Positions 1-7,553 are shown, counted from the stretch's first letter. The stretch: 24,321 nucleotides of DNA from an uncultured Actinomycetes bacterium (GCA_937888775.1 CALAQT010000217.1:1-24321), one strand, 5' to 3'. The notes: generated by a model from the sequence alone, not told the origin. Numbers and translations: made by a program.

Positions 1-651
1 GAGGACGGCGGCTCCGAGATAGTCGATGACGTGGTGGACGCGGCGGAGGTTGCCCGGAACCTGGATCGCCACGACCGCGAGCGCGACGGCGCCAATCGGC
101 AGGTTGATGTAGAAGATCCAATGCCAGGAGAGCTGCTGGACGAAGACGCCCCCGAGCAGCGGCCCGATGATGCTCGCGACACCGAACACCGCCCCGAAGA
201 GTCCTTGGTAGCGACCGCGTTCGCGGGGAGAGACGATGTCTCCGACGATCGCCTGGGCACCGACCATCAGCCCACCGCCCCCGAGACCCTGAACGGCCCG
301 GAACGCGATCAGCTCGCTCATGCTGCGGCTGAGCCCGGAGAGGGCCGAGCCGCCTAAGAAGATAACGATCGCCGCCTGGAAGAAGAACTTGCGCCCGTAC
401 TGGTCGCCGAGCTTGCCCCAGAGCGGTGTCGAGACGGTCGCGGCGAGCAGATACGCGACGACAATCCAGGCGAGGTGCGACGCGCCATGCAGGTCGGCGA
501 CGATCGTTGGCAGCGCGGTCGAGACGATCGTCTGATCGAGAGCTGCCAGGAACATCCCGAGCATCAACGCGCCGATGATGATCAGCACACGGCGGTGACT
601 GAGGTTGAGGCTGGGCGCCTCGTCCGACAGTCCGGTCGAAGCCTCGGTCAT
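1..651 (-). CDS. DHA2-family MFS drug exporter, N-terminal part (runs off left edge)
   Basis: Reading the minus strand from the ATG at 651, 217 codons stay open to the window edge; an in-frame TGA just upstream (718-720) fixes this start. The protein opens with a short polar N-terminus, then a first membrane helix (LIIIGALMLGMFLAAL) followed by LDQTIVSTALPTIV, the classic TM1 motif of 14-helix DHA2 (EmrB/QacA) proton-drug antiporters. WGKLGDQYGRK is the MFS loop 2-3 motif A, and RAVQGLGGGGL and GPLLGGVF are the TM4 and TM5 (motif C) signatures of exporters. It therefore probably pumps a toxic compound out across the inner membrane. It lies 22 bases after a small PPOX-like gene and downstream of a MarR gene on the same strand, so it is probably the regulated target of that MarR. 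The C-terminal half is outside the window. The substrate cannot be read from the sequence. Confidence 0.93.
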   Translation of the reverse strand, partial: MTEASTGLSDEAPSLNLSHRRVLIIIGALMLGMFLAALDQTIVSTALPTIVADLHGASHLAWIVVAYLLAATVSTPLWGKLGDQYGRKFFFQAAIVIFLGGSALSGLSRSMSELIAFRAVQGLGGGGLMVGAQAIVGDIVSPRERGRYQGLFGAVFGVASIIGPLLGGVFVQQLSWHWIFYINLPIGAVALAVVAIQVPGNLRRVHHVIDYLGAAVL

Positions 652-673
652 TGTTCCGGTCGTCGCGAGTGGG

Positions 674-883
674 TCATCCCTGGCGCCGGCGCTGGGAGAG
701 CTTCCGTGTCACGGCGGTCAGTTCGAAGCCGGCCTTCAGGGCTATGGCGCGGACGCGGGGGAAGTGGACTTGCCGGAGCTCGCGGCCGGTTGAGAGCTGC
801 GGGCGTCCGTTGGCCTTGATCGTTGCGAGGACCCCGTCGCGGTGGTCTGCGCTGACGCCCAGCAGCGTCTCGTCAAGAGTCAT
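674..883 (-). pseudogene. truncated PPOX-class F420-dependent oxidoreductase remnant
   Basis: This 69-residue frame starts 14 bases after the marR stop. Its first 30 or so residues, ending DGVLATIKANGRPQLST, match the N-terminal strand of PPOX-class (pyridoxamine-phosphate-oxidase-like) F420-dependent oxidoreductases, where the motif is typically HGVLATIKxDGRPQLSN. Members of that family are usually about 130-150 residues and continue with a split beta-barrel. Here the following residues (RELRQVHFPRVRAIALKAGF onward) do not resemble that continuation, so most of the fold is missing. I infer a gene whose body was lost by deletion and joined to unrelated sequence. The fragment is too short to form the flavin/F420 site. 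It sits between marR and the DHA2 exporter in the same transcription unit. A real short protein cannot be excluded. Confidence 0.55.
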
Positions 884-897
884 TCGTTTCCTCGTGC

Positions 898-1434
898 CTA
901 GGCTGGCGGGCGGCCGCGCGTTAGCACTCGCCGCTGGTGGGACCGAGAGTAAGCGTCGGCTGCCGCGGAGGGAGCGAGGGTGTCGCGGATGACGATCAGG
1001 AGCGAGCGGAGCTGCTGGCGCTGCTCGCCGTTCAGGCCGGCGAAGAGTTCGTCTTCTGCTTCTCTTTGGGCTTGGGCGGCGTTTTCGAGGTGGCGCTCTC
1101 CGCTGGGCGTGAGGATGACGACGTGCCGTCGGCGGTCAGCGGGATCGCGCTGGCGTGAGACGAATCCGTCGGCTTCGAGCGGGTTGAGCAGGGTGACGAG
1201 GATGCTCGGGTCGACGCCCATGGTCTGTCCGAGCTCGCCTTGTCCCGTCGGTCCGTTGTCGTGCAGCAGCCCGAGCAGCTGGAACTGGCGCGGCTTGAGG
1301 TCGTGCGCGGTGTGCGCGTCGCGCAAGCGGCGCATCGCGTCCTGACCAAGAAGCGCGAGCAACAGCCCCGGGCTGGAGCGACGCTCCTCGAGAACGCTAG
1401 GCGCTGCGGGTCGGCCGCTCACCTCGAAAGCCAC
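898..1434 (-). CDS. MarR-family transcriptional regulator
   Basis: This 178-residue protein is a winged-helix MarR repressor. Residues 25-60 carry the first dimerisation helices, followed by LKPRQFQLLGLLHDNGPTGQ, the usual entry to the DNA-binding domain. GELGQTMGVDPSILVTLLNP is the helix-turn-helix with recognition helix, and GFVSRQRDPADRRRHVVILT is the beta-wing with the family's D-x-R-x-R pattern. The tail is a long C-terminal dimerisation helix. The start is GTG at 1434. No Shine-Dalgarno precedes it, but TATAGT lies 6 bases upstream, so the mRNA is probably leaderless. It is divergent from yceI and upstream of the PPOX scrap and DHA2 exporter, the usual arrangement for a MarR controlling an efflux pump and itself. 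The ligand is unknown. Confidence 0.93.
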   Translation of the reverse strand: MAFEVSGRPAAPSVLEERRSSPGLLLALLGQDAMRRLRDAHTAHDLKPRQFQLLGLLHDNGPTGQGELGQTMGVDPSILVTLLNPLEADGFVSRQRDPADRRRHVVILTPSGERHLENAAQAQREAEDELFAGLNGEQRQQLRSLLIVIRDTLAPSAAADAYSRSHQRRVLTRGRPPA

Positions 1435-1440
1435 GACAAC

Positions 1441-1476
1441 ACTATAACCTCGCTAATCATTGAGGGTAATATATTG
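1441..1476 (-). promoter_or_regulatory. divergent marR/yceI promoter region with imperfect inverted repeat
   Basis: On the minus strand TTACCC (1464-1469) and TATAGT (1441-1446) are spaced 17 bases, and TATAGT ends 6 bases before the marR GTG, so transcription probably begins at the start codon. The same segment holds an imperfect inverted repeat, TAACCTC (1445-1451 is its core) facing GAGGGTAA (1462-1469) across about 10 bases, which overlaps the -35 element and could be the MarR operator. A plus-strand TAATAT at 1468-1473 could be a -10 box for yceI. MarR operators are typically imperfect palindromes of this size; that this one is bound is inference. Confidence 0.5.
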
Positions 1477-1546
1477 TCTCGATCACTCCATCGCTACATC
1501 GAGCAGGTGCTCGCAGCCGCCGCCAACCACTGAAAAGGACCAGACC

Positions 1547-2089
1547 ATGGAGACCACACTCACCTCAACCACCACGCCTGCGTCCGAGGACCTCGCCACC
1601 GGCACCTGGCGCCTTGACAAGGAGCACTCAAGCGTCGAGTTCCACGTGCGCCACTTCTACGGCCTGATGACGGTCAAGGGACACTTCGAACGCTACGAGG
1701 GAGCGCTGAACCTCGGTGCCCATCCCGCCGTGGATCTGACCGTCGACGCCGACAGCCTCGACACCAAGATGGCCAAGCGCGACGCGCATCTGCGCTCGCC
1801 CGACTTCTTCGATGTCGAGCACCATGGGCAGGTTCGGTTCGTCTCCGACAGTGCCACACTCGACGGCGACGTCATGAAGGTCCGCGGGCACCTGCACGCC
1901 GCCGGCAAGGACATCCCCCTGGAGCTCGACGCCACCGTGCGCAGGGTCGATGGTCAGTTGGAGCTCGACGCAGTCACCGAGGCCGACCATCGCCAGCTCG
2001 GGATGACCTGGAGCCCGCTCGGCATCCTGCGCGCGCCGAGCAAGCTGATCGTCCGCGGTCGCCTCGTGCGCCAGGGCGGGCAACGATGA
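1547..2089 (+). CDS. yceI: YceI-family polyisoprenoid-binding protein
   Basis: A 180-residue YceI-like domain protein (lipocalin-like beta-barrel that holds an isoprenoid or other lipid). The opening GTWRLDKEHSSVEFHVRHF is the family hallmark (W-x-(I/L)-D-x-x-H-S-x-x-x-F-x-V-x-H). It is followed by MTVKGHF and the strand region with PDFFDVEHHGQVRFVS, the conserved F-F-D-V-x-x-x-P/G segment. The chosen ATG at 1547 has AAAAGGA at 1533-1539 with a 7-base spacer; an upstream in-frame ATG at 1460 would add 29 residues with no family match. There is no signal peptide, so this form is cytoplasmic, unlike E. coli YceI. Its stop overlaps the next start (ATGA), so it is translationally coupled to the oxidoreductase gene. 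Divergence from marR suggests control by that repressor. Confidence 0.93.
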   Translation: METTLTSTTTPASEDLATGTWRLDKEHSSVEFHVRHFYGLMTVKGHFERYEGALNLGAHPAVDLTVDADSLDTKMAKRDAHLRSPDFFDVEHHGQVRFVSDSATLDGDVMKVRGHLHAAGKDIPLELDATVRRVDGQLELDAVTEADHRQLGMTWSPLGILRAPSKLIVRGRLVRQGGQR

Positions 2090-3024
2090 AGGCGTTCACG
2101 ATCGACTCTGCCGGCCGCCCACCGACGCTGAGCGAGGACATGCGTGCCCCGACGCCAGCCGCCAACGAGGTGCTCGTGCGCGTGCACGCCTCCTCGGTCA
2201 ATCCGGTCGACAACGCGATCGCCGCGGGAATGCTGAGCGGCGTCGTCGAGCACGAGTTCCCGGTCGTTCTCGGCCGCGACTACGCCGGCGTCATCGAACA
2301 GGTCGGCAGCTCCGTGACACGGTACGCCGCCGGTCAGGAGGTCTACGGGTTCATCCTGCACGCCAACCCGACCGTGCACGAAGGCAGCTGGAGCGAACTG
2401 CTCGCGGTGCCCGAAGATAAGTTCATCGCGCACAAGCCAGCCGGAATGGCACTCGCAGCGGCCGGCGCCGCTCCGTTGGCTGGCGTCACCGCAATGACCG
2501 CGATCGACGTGCTCGAGCTTTCCGAGGACGACACGGCGCTGATCATCGGCGCGACCGGCGGCGTCGGCAGCTTCGCCGTCCAGCTCGCCGCACAGGCCGG
2601 TGCCATGATCATCGCCCCAGGACTCCCGGAGGACGACGAGTATCTACGTGACCTCGGCGCCAGCGAGCCAATCGACCGCAACGTCGGCATCACCGCGGCC
2701 GTACGCGAGCGCCATCCCGACGGCATCGACGCGCTCCTGGATCTCGTCTCCTACACGCCCGACGCGTTCGAGGTCTACGCGGCAGCTCTGAAGGCCGGCG
2801 GACGCGGCGCCTCGCCCACCGGCGCAGCCGGCCAGAGCGCCGGACGAACCAACGTGATGGCCACCCCAACCCAGGAGAACCTTGAGCGACTGGCCCGACT
2901 ACTGGACGCCGGCGATCTCAAGGTTCCCATCCAGCACACGTACGACCTCGCCCGCGCCGGAGAAGCGCTGCAGGCCCTCGGGACCGCGCATACCCAAGGC
3001 AAGCTCGCGATCCACATCCCCTAG
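2086..3024 (+). CDS. NADPH-dependent quinone oxidoreductase-type MDR protein
   Basis: A 312-residue medium-chain dehydrogenase/reductase of the zinc-free quinone oxidoreductase (QOR) group. The N-terminal GroES-like domain shows VLVRVHASSVNPVDNAIAAG and the FPVVLGRDYAGVIEQVG segment. The cofactor domain starts at about residue 155 with LIIGATGGVGSFAVQLAAQA, the AxGGVG nucleotide-binding loop. The C-terminal DLARAGEALQALGTAHTQGK is the typical family ending. Structural and catalytic zinc cysteines are absent, as expected for QOR. Such enzymes reduce quinones or other electrophilic enones using NADPH. The ATG overlaps the yceI stop by four bases. The gene is followed by a Shine-Dalgarno and a broken DoxX gene, so the ancestral operon was yceI-QOR-doxX, a set linked in other bacteria to quinone or redox stress. 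The exact substrate is not evident. Confidence 0.93.
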   Translation: MKAFTIDSAGRPPTLSEDMRAPTPAANEVLVRVHASSVNPVDNAIAAGMLSGVVEHEFPVVLGRDYAGVIEQVGSSVTRYAAGQEVYGFILHANPTVHEGSWSELLAVPEDKFIAHKPAGMALAAAGAAPLAGVTAMTAIDVLELSEDDTALIIGATGGVGSFAVQLAAQAGAMIIAPGLPEDDEYLRDLGASEPIDRNVGITAAVRERHPDGIDALLDLVSYTPDAFEVYAAALKAGGRGASPTGAAGQSAGRTNVMATPTQENLERLARLLDAGDLKVPIQHTYDLARAGEALQALGTAHTQGKLAIHIP

Positions 3025-3057
3025 CAACAAGCGACTCCAAAGGAAAGATAGGCAGAA

Positions 3058-3217
3058 ATGGAGATCGGCCGTCTGCTGCTGACGACTCGGCGTCGGCGAC
3101 TTGCTCATCGGACACGGTGCACAGAAGCTGTTTGGATGGTTCGGCGGCCACGGCCTCGATCTCCCGCTGGCGAGGGCCAGCGGAAGATCCCGTTGCGGTT
3201 GTCTCAGCGTCCGATGA
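3058..3217 (+). pseudogene. DoxX-family membrane protein remnant (frameshifted, truncated)
   Basis: An ATG at 3058, preceded by AAAGGAAA about 13 bases upstream, begins MEIGRLLL. The reading frame then has to shift by +1 around 3082 to give RLGVGDLLIGHGAQKLFGWF followed by GGHGLD, the unmistakable first-helix signature of DoxX proteins (GRLLLRLxxGxxFxxHGxQKLFGxFGGxGL). DoxX proteins are about 130-170 residue, four-helix inner-membrane proteins. Here homology ends after GLD (about 3163) and an unrelated tail runs to the TGA at 3215-3217. The gene therefore has both a frameshift and loss of three helices. Position 34 bases after the oxidoreductase suggests it was the third gene of that operon. 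Confidence 0.8.
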
Positions 3218-3374
3218 TCGTGAACGCGTAGAACTTGTTGTTGCCGGTGAACCCAGGTACGCCGAGATGGGCGTAGCCCGATCCCCAGTAGACGTTGCCG
3301 TTGGCGATCACCGGGGCAGCGTTGACGGAGCCGCGCGGCGAAGCGACGGGGGACCCGCAGCGTCCGACGCTCCA
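3204..3374 (-). pseudogene. C-terminal fragment of a PQQ-like beta-propeller protein
   Basis: On the minus strand, a short open stretch bounded upstream by TGA at 3375-3377 ends NAAPVIANGNVYWGSGY, then HLGVPGFTGNNKFYAFTIIG and a stop at 3204. This matches the last blade of PQQ-binding-like or polyvinyl-alcohol-dehydrogenase-like secreted beta-propellers, which end with a phrase like VIANGVVYWGSGY...TGNNKFYAF. Only about 41 residues are recognisable (roughly 3204-3329), against 400-600 in full proteins. No start or upstream body exists in any frame. It meets the DoxX remnant tail to tail, overlapping by 14 bases, so a deletion or rearrangement endpoint lies here. Confidence 0.7.
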
Positions 3375-3500
3375 TCAGACTGACCGTGTGATCCCGGTCA
3401 TCGCCTTGAGCCGCCGGCCCGGGCTAACGACATCGCAACCGTTGCCCGGCGGTGTCGCGGTACGCTCTTCGGCGTCGACTGAGAGGAAGGAACGGAGACG

Positions 3501-3971
3501 GTGCTGCATTATCTGACATCGGGGCGCGCTCGGAGGTTCGCGATCGGGATTGTTGGGGCTGGCGCGCTCGCGCTGCTGACTGGCAGCGCGGTGGCCGGAA
3601 TTGTGAGCTCGCTCGGCGTGGTCAAGCGAACGGTCGCGGGCAAGTCGATGACGATCGTCGTCGATAGCCGCGGCGACACGATCTACGAGCTCAGCGGCGA
3701 GAGCCTGGCCCACCTGCAGTGTGTCACTCGTCAGTGCCTGAAGCTCTGGCCGCCAGTGGAGGTCAGGTCTGCCGGGGTAAGACCCCCAAAGGCGGCTGGC
3801 GTGCCCGGAACGCTGTCGATCCTGCGTCGTGTCAAGGGGAATCTCTACCAGGTGATGCTGGATCGACATCCGCTGTACTTCTACTCGGGTGACGGGAACA
3901 ACGTTGGCTCCACCAAGGGTCAGGGGATCAGAAGTTTCGGTGGCACCTGGCATGTCGTGACCGCCGGCTGA
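3501..3971 (+). CDS. secreted COG4315-type repeat protein (Lipoprotein_15 family)
   Basis: A 156-residue exported protein. The N-terminus is basic (GRARR) with a hydrophobic stretch FAIGIVGAGALALLTGSAVA at residues 13-32, a signal peptide or single membrane anchor; no lipobox cysteine is seen. The rest holds two copies of the Lipoprotein_15 (PF03640) motif. The first copy is TIVVDSRGDTIYELSGES followed by CVTRQCLKLWPP, with a likely Cys pair. The second is YQVMLDRHPLYFYSGDGNNV, then TKGQGIRSFGGTWHVV. The family is common in actinobacteria, lies on the outer face of the membrane, and has no agreed function. The start is GTG at 3501 with AGGAAGGA at 3484-3491. It stands alone, facing a decayed peptidase gene that ends 36 bases downstream on the other strand. 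Confidence 0.88.
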   Translation: MLHYLTSGRARRFAIGIVGAGALALLTGSAVAGIVSSLGVVKRTVAGKSMTIVVDSRGDTIYELSGESLAHLQCVTRQCLKLWPPVEVRSAGVRPPKAAGVPGTLSILRRVKGNLYQVMLDRHPLYFYSGDGNNVGSTKGQGIRSFGGTWHVVTAG

Positions 3972-4007
3972 CCGGCTGCCGTCGCGGAGCCCAGGCCGAA
4001 GCCGTGC

Positions 4008-5213
4008 TCACGGCGCCGGCGCCGGCGCGGGCAGGGCGGCGGCCAGGCGTGCGAACTGGGGCACGCCGAGCCCGCTGGCGAGGTCATAGCCGCGCTCGGC
4101 GTGGCGGGCGCGCACCTTGCGCAGATATCCGTTGGCTCCGCTGACGACGTCCCAGAACGTGCTCGGCGCCGACTTGGCCATGAAATAGAAGAGCCCGTCG
4201 GCAGGGCCAACGGGGGGCAGATGGCGGCGCTGCTCATCGGAGCTGAGCATCGCCATCGCCGAGGCCACCAGCGGCGCCGAGCCGCTCGTGCCGGCGTCGG
4301 TGATCCAGTTACCCGCGAGCACGACCGGCCAGCCGGGGAATTGCGAAGCAACGTTCGCGCCCGCCCGCGTGGTGGCTGTCGACCTCTCGCCGCGAGTCGA
4401 CCTCTCGCATTCTCCGTAGGAGATCGAGAAGCTGTCGGGTAGATGCAGAGCGTCCAGCACCTGCGACGCCCCGAGGAACCAGAGCTGTGGCGAGAGCCAG
4501 GCCTGCGTGAAAGTGAGCGAATTCAAGCCCGGCGCCATGCCTCTGACCAGCGCCAGGTCCTCCTCGGGCTCGAACGTACCCTGGCCGAAGGCATGAGTCT
4601 GGCCGTCGGTCAGCAGCGTCCGCACGTGCAACCTGGGGTAGCCGAAGCACCGCGCGTTGTCGGCAATGTCCTGGCGCGACACGCCTTCGCCCAGGTTCAG
4701 GATCGCCACCGACGCACCGCTGCCTCTGCCGAGCCGATCAATCCCGTAGGCGTGGCGCACCTGACCGAAGCTGAACGCACCGGTCGCTTTGGCCTGGGCG
4801 CATCCGCGGCTCCAGGCGCCGCTCCGCTTCGGTGGCACGGCGCGCGCGGCCCTGGCGGCCACACTCGGATGTCCCGACGGACTGGCGGAATGGGCGAACG
4901 TCGGCACGACGTCCTGCACCAGCGAGCGCATGTCCACGGGCAGATTCAGTCGCCCGCTGCCCCCCAGGAAGTATCGCCACTTCTCGAGCGCCCGAAAGGT
5001 GGCCGCGCTCTAGCTTGGCGAGCCCGGCTGCTGGACGGCGAAGAACGCGGCGCGGGCCTGCGCCTCGGGGCGTTTCAGCCCGAAGTAGAAGGTGATCCTC
5101 GGAGGCTGAGCCACGGCCCTCGCGGGCGCGGCGCCGCCCACGGTCAGCAGCAGCACAACGGCGAGAGCGGGCCCTGGCGCGCGGAGAGCGCGAACGATTG
5201 TCTTGCCAATCAC
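4008..5213 (-). pseudogene. decayed S53 (sedolisin/kumamolisin-type) serine peptidase
   Basis: Reading from GTG at 5213, the frame gives a signal peptide (ALAVVLLLTVGGAAPARAVA) and the start of a pro-kumamolisin propeptide (ITFYFGLKRPEAQARAAFFA ... PGSPS). It then hits TAG at 5010-5012. The same frame resumes immediately with SAATFRALEKW, also propeptide, so the stop sits where about 15-20 residues (normally ...YRRFLS...RYGA) are missing. Further on are YGIDRL, the catalytic Glu-x3-Asp pair in FEPEEDLALVRGMAPG, the SISYGECE strand, the nucleophile motif DAGTSGSAPLVASAMAML and the Ca-site tail FWDVVSG...GYDLASGLGVP. Between SISYGECE and FPGWPVVLAGNW roughly 100 residues, including the oxyanion-hole Asp region, are gone. 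Since both losses keep the frame, the remains read through except for the one stop. Such acid peptidases are secreted and self-processing; this copy cannot be active. Confidence 0.82.
4378..4408. repeat. 13-bp direct repeat at the S53 deletion point
   Basis: GTCGACCTCTCGC occurs at 4378-4390 and again at 4396-4408, separated by CGCGA. It lies exactly where the peptidase sequence jumps from the SISYGECE strand to the segment before the catalytic serine. Short direct repeats are typical of replication slippage, so it may mark how the middle of the gene was lost or a small later duplication. Confidence 0.7.
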
Positions 5214-5336
5214 CGGCGAGTCGCTGCTTCCTGAGTCGCGGGTAGCACTAGCCAGGCGAAGCGCTGGTTGGACTCAAGCACCGCCTCGTGGTCGGTGTCA
5301 AGCGAGCATGGGACGATGATCAGACGCTCGATTCCC

Positions 5337-6014
5337 CTAGAACTTCTTCTCCAACCGATCAAAGGCGGGTGAGGTAAACAAGCAGGCTGTAACTCCACCG
5401 TTCATGACAGGATAGCCGGAAACCTCAGCTCGCGTAACAGTATAGAAATCGTACTTGCCGGTGTAGAATTTCCAGAGTGGCTCCGAATCCGACACTGGAC
5501 AGGTATCACCAGAGGGTGGCCTGACATAACCTATGAGGGTCGCGCTGGTCCCAAGGAAGTTCGCGATTCTATTCGCGGCCGCTGGAGTCGCGGCTATATC
5601 GTAGAAGTTATCTGCGCCGCTCTTCGGGAAGAAGTAAAATCCAACTGTACCGACACCAGGGTTATTCGGTGGAAGCGCATAACCGATGGTCTCGTCAAGA
5701 CTGCAATCACTCATCGGCGTGGGTGAAGCAGGAGCACTCGGTAGGGCAGAGCCAGCATCAGGTGACGATGGTGCCGTTTGGTAGAAATGGATACCGGGAT
5801 AGCCGGCGCCAGCTCCGCAAAAGTAGCGATGCAGCGGTACCGTGCCATTGCGTATGGGTTTTGTTGTAGTAGCACCGGAGGGACTCGGTGTCTCATCACG
5901 TGGGCTGCGCGCGTTTCCAAGAAGGACGCCACCGACGGCTATCACCAGCATCGCAACGCTCGTAGCGATCATGCGGCGCTTCCGCCGAGGCATTGCGGAC
6001 CGTGATGTATGCAA
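5337..6014 (-). CDS. membrane-anchored secreted protein, DUF5648-like, function unknown
   Basis: About 225 residues. The N-terminus has a basic patch (PRRKRRM) and one hydrophobic helix (IATSVAMLVIAVGGVLLG), then a Ser/Pro/Thr-rich linker, then an outside domain. That domain has repeated aromatic phrases, PLHRYFCGAGAGYPGIHFYQ, VGFYFFPKSGADNFYDIA and PLWKFYTGKYDFYTVT. These resemble the (P)LYRFY...DHFYT pattern of DUF5648 (PF18885) repeats found in secreted, possibly wall- or glycan-binding proteins. This match is from memory of the motif, not a search. Four or more cysteines could form disulfides. Start choice: TTG at 6014 has GGGAGG at 6020-6025 with a 5-base gap; GTG at 6035 and ATG at 5993 are alternatives without a good ribosome site. 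Base composition is visibly richer in A/T than the neighbours, suggesting horizontal origin. Confidence 0.7.
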   Translation of the reverse strand: MHTSRSAMPRRKRRMIATSVAMLVIAVGGVLLGNARSPRDETPSPSGATTTKPIRNGTVPLHRYFCGAGAGYPGIHFYQTAPSSPDAGSALPSAPASPTPMSDCSLDETIGYALPPNNPGVGTVGFYFFPKSGADNFYDIAATPAAANRIANFLGTSATLIGYVRPPSGDTCPVSDSEPLWKFYTGKYDFYTVTRAEVSGYPVMNGGVTACLFTSPAFDRLEKKF

Positions 6015-7173
6015 CTGTGCCTCCCTGGCTTCCACTCGATGACTGGCGAGGACATAGCCCGCATGCGGTCCAGATTAGCTGCGTTGAGGCTGGACGTCTC
6101 TAACCACGGACGCTCACTGCCGTCCACACGAGGCTCGCGACACTGCCGAGGGCTTCGAGCAGACCTTGCGGCTGCCGCTGAGGGTCCATCGATCGCTTGC
6201 AAAGTGCCGAGGACTCGACCAGTTGCAAGCACGAAGGCGCGCGGACCATCGCCCGGCCGAGAGCAGGCATCCCGTCTCCCGTGCACCGAGGCTGATTCTG
6301 GTCCTCAAGCAGCGAGAGGAGTCTCGATGCGTCTGGATGCCGGCAGAGGGACCACCCCTACCGAATCGCGACGGCGCAGTCTGAAGTACTCAGTGGAACA
6401 AGTTTCAGAGCTCACCCGGACACTCCAAGACAAGGCGCCTGAAGAAGGTTCCAAGATGCTCTCCCTCCAACCTAGGAGCATGCTGGCCCCAGCCGGGTTT
6501 GGATTACCGCCGTTCTCGCAGTGACGCCGATGCTCCTCTGAGCGAAAGCTGCCGTTCGATCGCACTCGCATCGCCTTCGGCGTAAACCGCTTGTCGAGCT
6601 GCGCCGGCATGATTTCGCCGATCCTGGACGGATGCCAGACAACACCACGCGGCTCCCGGTACGGGCAGCGGATCGGCCTCGGCATCGACACCCATAGATC
6701 GAAGGCACGGCGCGTGATCCGCGGCTCCAAATGCCCCCGCAGCCCACGCCGGCTTCGATTCCCACGTCGACTTCGCGCCAGCGGGATGGAGGGCGCCGAA
6801 GGTCCCATCGATCGCCAAGGGCGCCGCCGAGCTTCTTGGCGGAATGGACCGCGTCAGACCCGCACCTTGCTCGCCTCAGCCTGCCTTACGATCCATTGGG
6901 TCGCTTGTGCCGCAGCCGGGGATGACCTGGGCGCGCATCGAGCCGATAGGCGTGTTGAGCTCACGCGCGCTAGCCCGTGCAGCGACTTCCGCCTCCTGAC
7001 GTGAGCCCGCCCGTCCTCGTCTCACGCCCGCGGGACCGAATGCCGACCACCGGAACTCTCCCGCGGGGGCTTTTCGACGTTGAAGCCGAACGCCCATCCG
7101 CTAGCTGTCTCTCGGTTGTGCATGTCCAGCGCGGCAGCTGCACGAGCTCTCCACCTTAGGGCTGGCGACCGGC
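6015..7173. other. long stretch without a supportable gene
   Basis: About 1.1 kb between the DUF5648-like gene and the ligase operon. Several open frames of 60-170 codons exist on both strands, but none shows a recognisable family, a convincing start with ribosome site, or consistent G/C at third positions. The amino acids are mostly Arg/Ser/Pro/Ala, as in out-of-frame high-GC DNA. It may be decayed coding sequence, in line with the many broken genes nearby. I see no rRNA, tRNA, clear repeat or terminator here. Confidence 0.5.
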
Positions 7174-7452
7174 ATGCGCGGTCGCGGCTGTCCGACCATT
7201 AAGATGAGGCGCGTGGCGCGCGCACATGAAATCGGCCCCTTCGCCATCATCGAGTTGACCGAACGGCTCGACGAAGCGCCAGCTATCGCTCGCGAGGGCC
7301 TGCTCGAACTGCACGACGACGTCGCGATGCCGGCGGTCCGGCGGTCCGGCGAGCGGGGAACGCGTGAAACCCTAGCGATGCACGCGACGTCTGGCCGTGG
7401 CAGAGCGATGCGCCCATGGGATCTGAGCTCATATGAGTGCCGCCGTGCGTGA
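7174..7452 (+). pseudogene. possible fragment of a GNAT-type acetyltransferase
   Basis: In this 92-codon frame, residues about 14-50 read like coding sequence: VARAHEIGPFAIIELTERLD then EAPAIAREGLLELHDDV. The phrase ELTERLDEAP.IAREGL...DV is reminiscent of the linker between the two halves of tandem GNAT acetyltransferases in actinobacteria, but this is recall only. The following residues (RRSGERGTRETLAMHATSGR) lose any resemblance, and no acetyl-CoA-binding R/Q-x-x-G-x-G/A loop is present. If it is real, it is another fragment with its body missing. The ATG at 7174 has no ribosome site. Confidence 0.2.
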
Positions 7453-7553
7453 TGCGAGCGCAAACCCCGTGGCCGCGATCCGGATGGACGGGGCGCAGCT
7501 CGGTGTCGTGGCGTTGTGTGCAGCGAGCGACGCGAGGAGACAAGGTTTCTAAC

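Noticed and set aside
5010..5012. TAG in the S53 gene as a recoded (e.g. pyrrolysine) codon
   Set aside because: It lies in the propeptide at a place where homologous residues are missing and no recoding genes are seen; a deletion junction explains it better.
4443..5234. 263-codon plus-strand open frame
   Set aside because: It lies antisense to the S53 peptidase remnant, whose motifs are unmistakable; its residues are Arg/Gly/His-rich shadow composition with no family match.
6009..6524. 171-codon plus-strand open frame
   Set aside because: It has no recognisable domain or ribosome site, overlaps the start region of the DUF5648-like gene and has the composition of out-of-frame high-GC DNA.
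6305..6808. 167-codon minus-strand open frame
   Set aside because: No family resemblance; overlapping frames on both strands are equally open, so it is probably chance.
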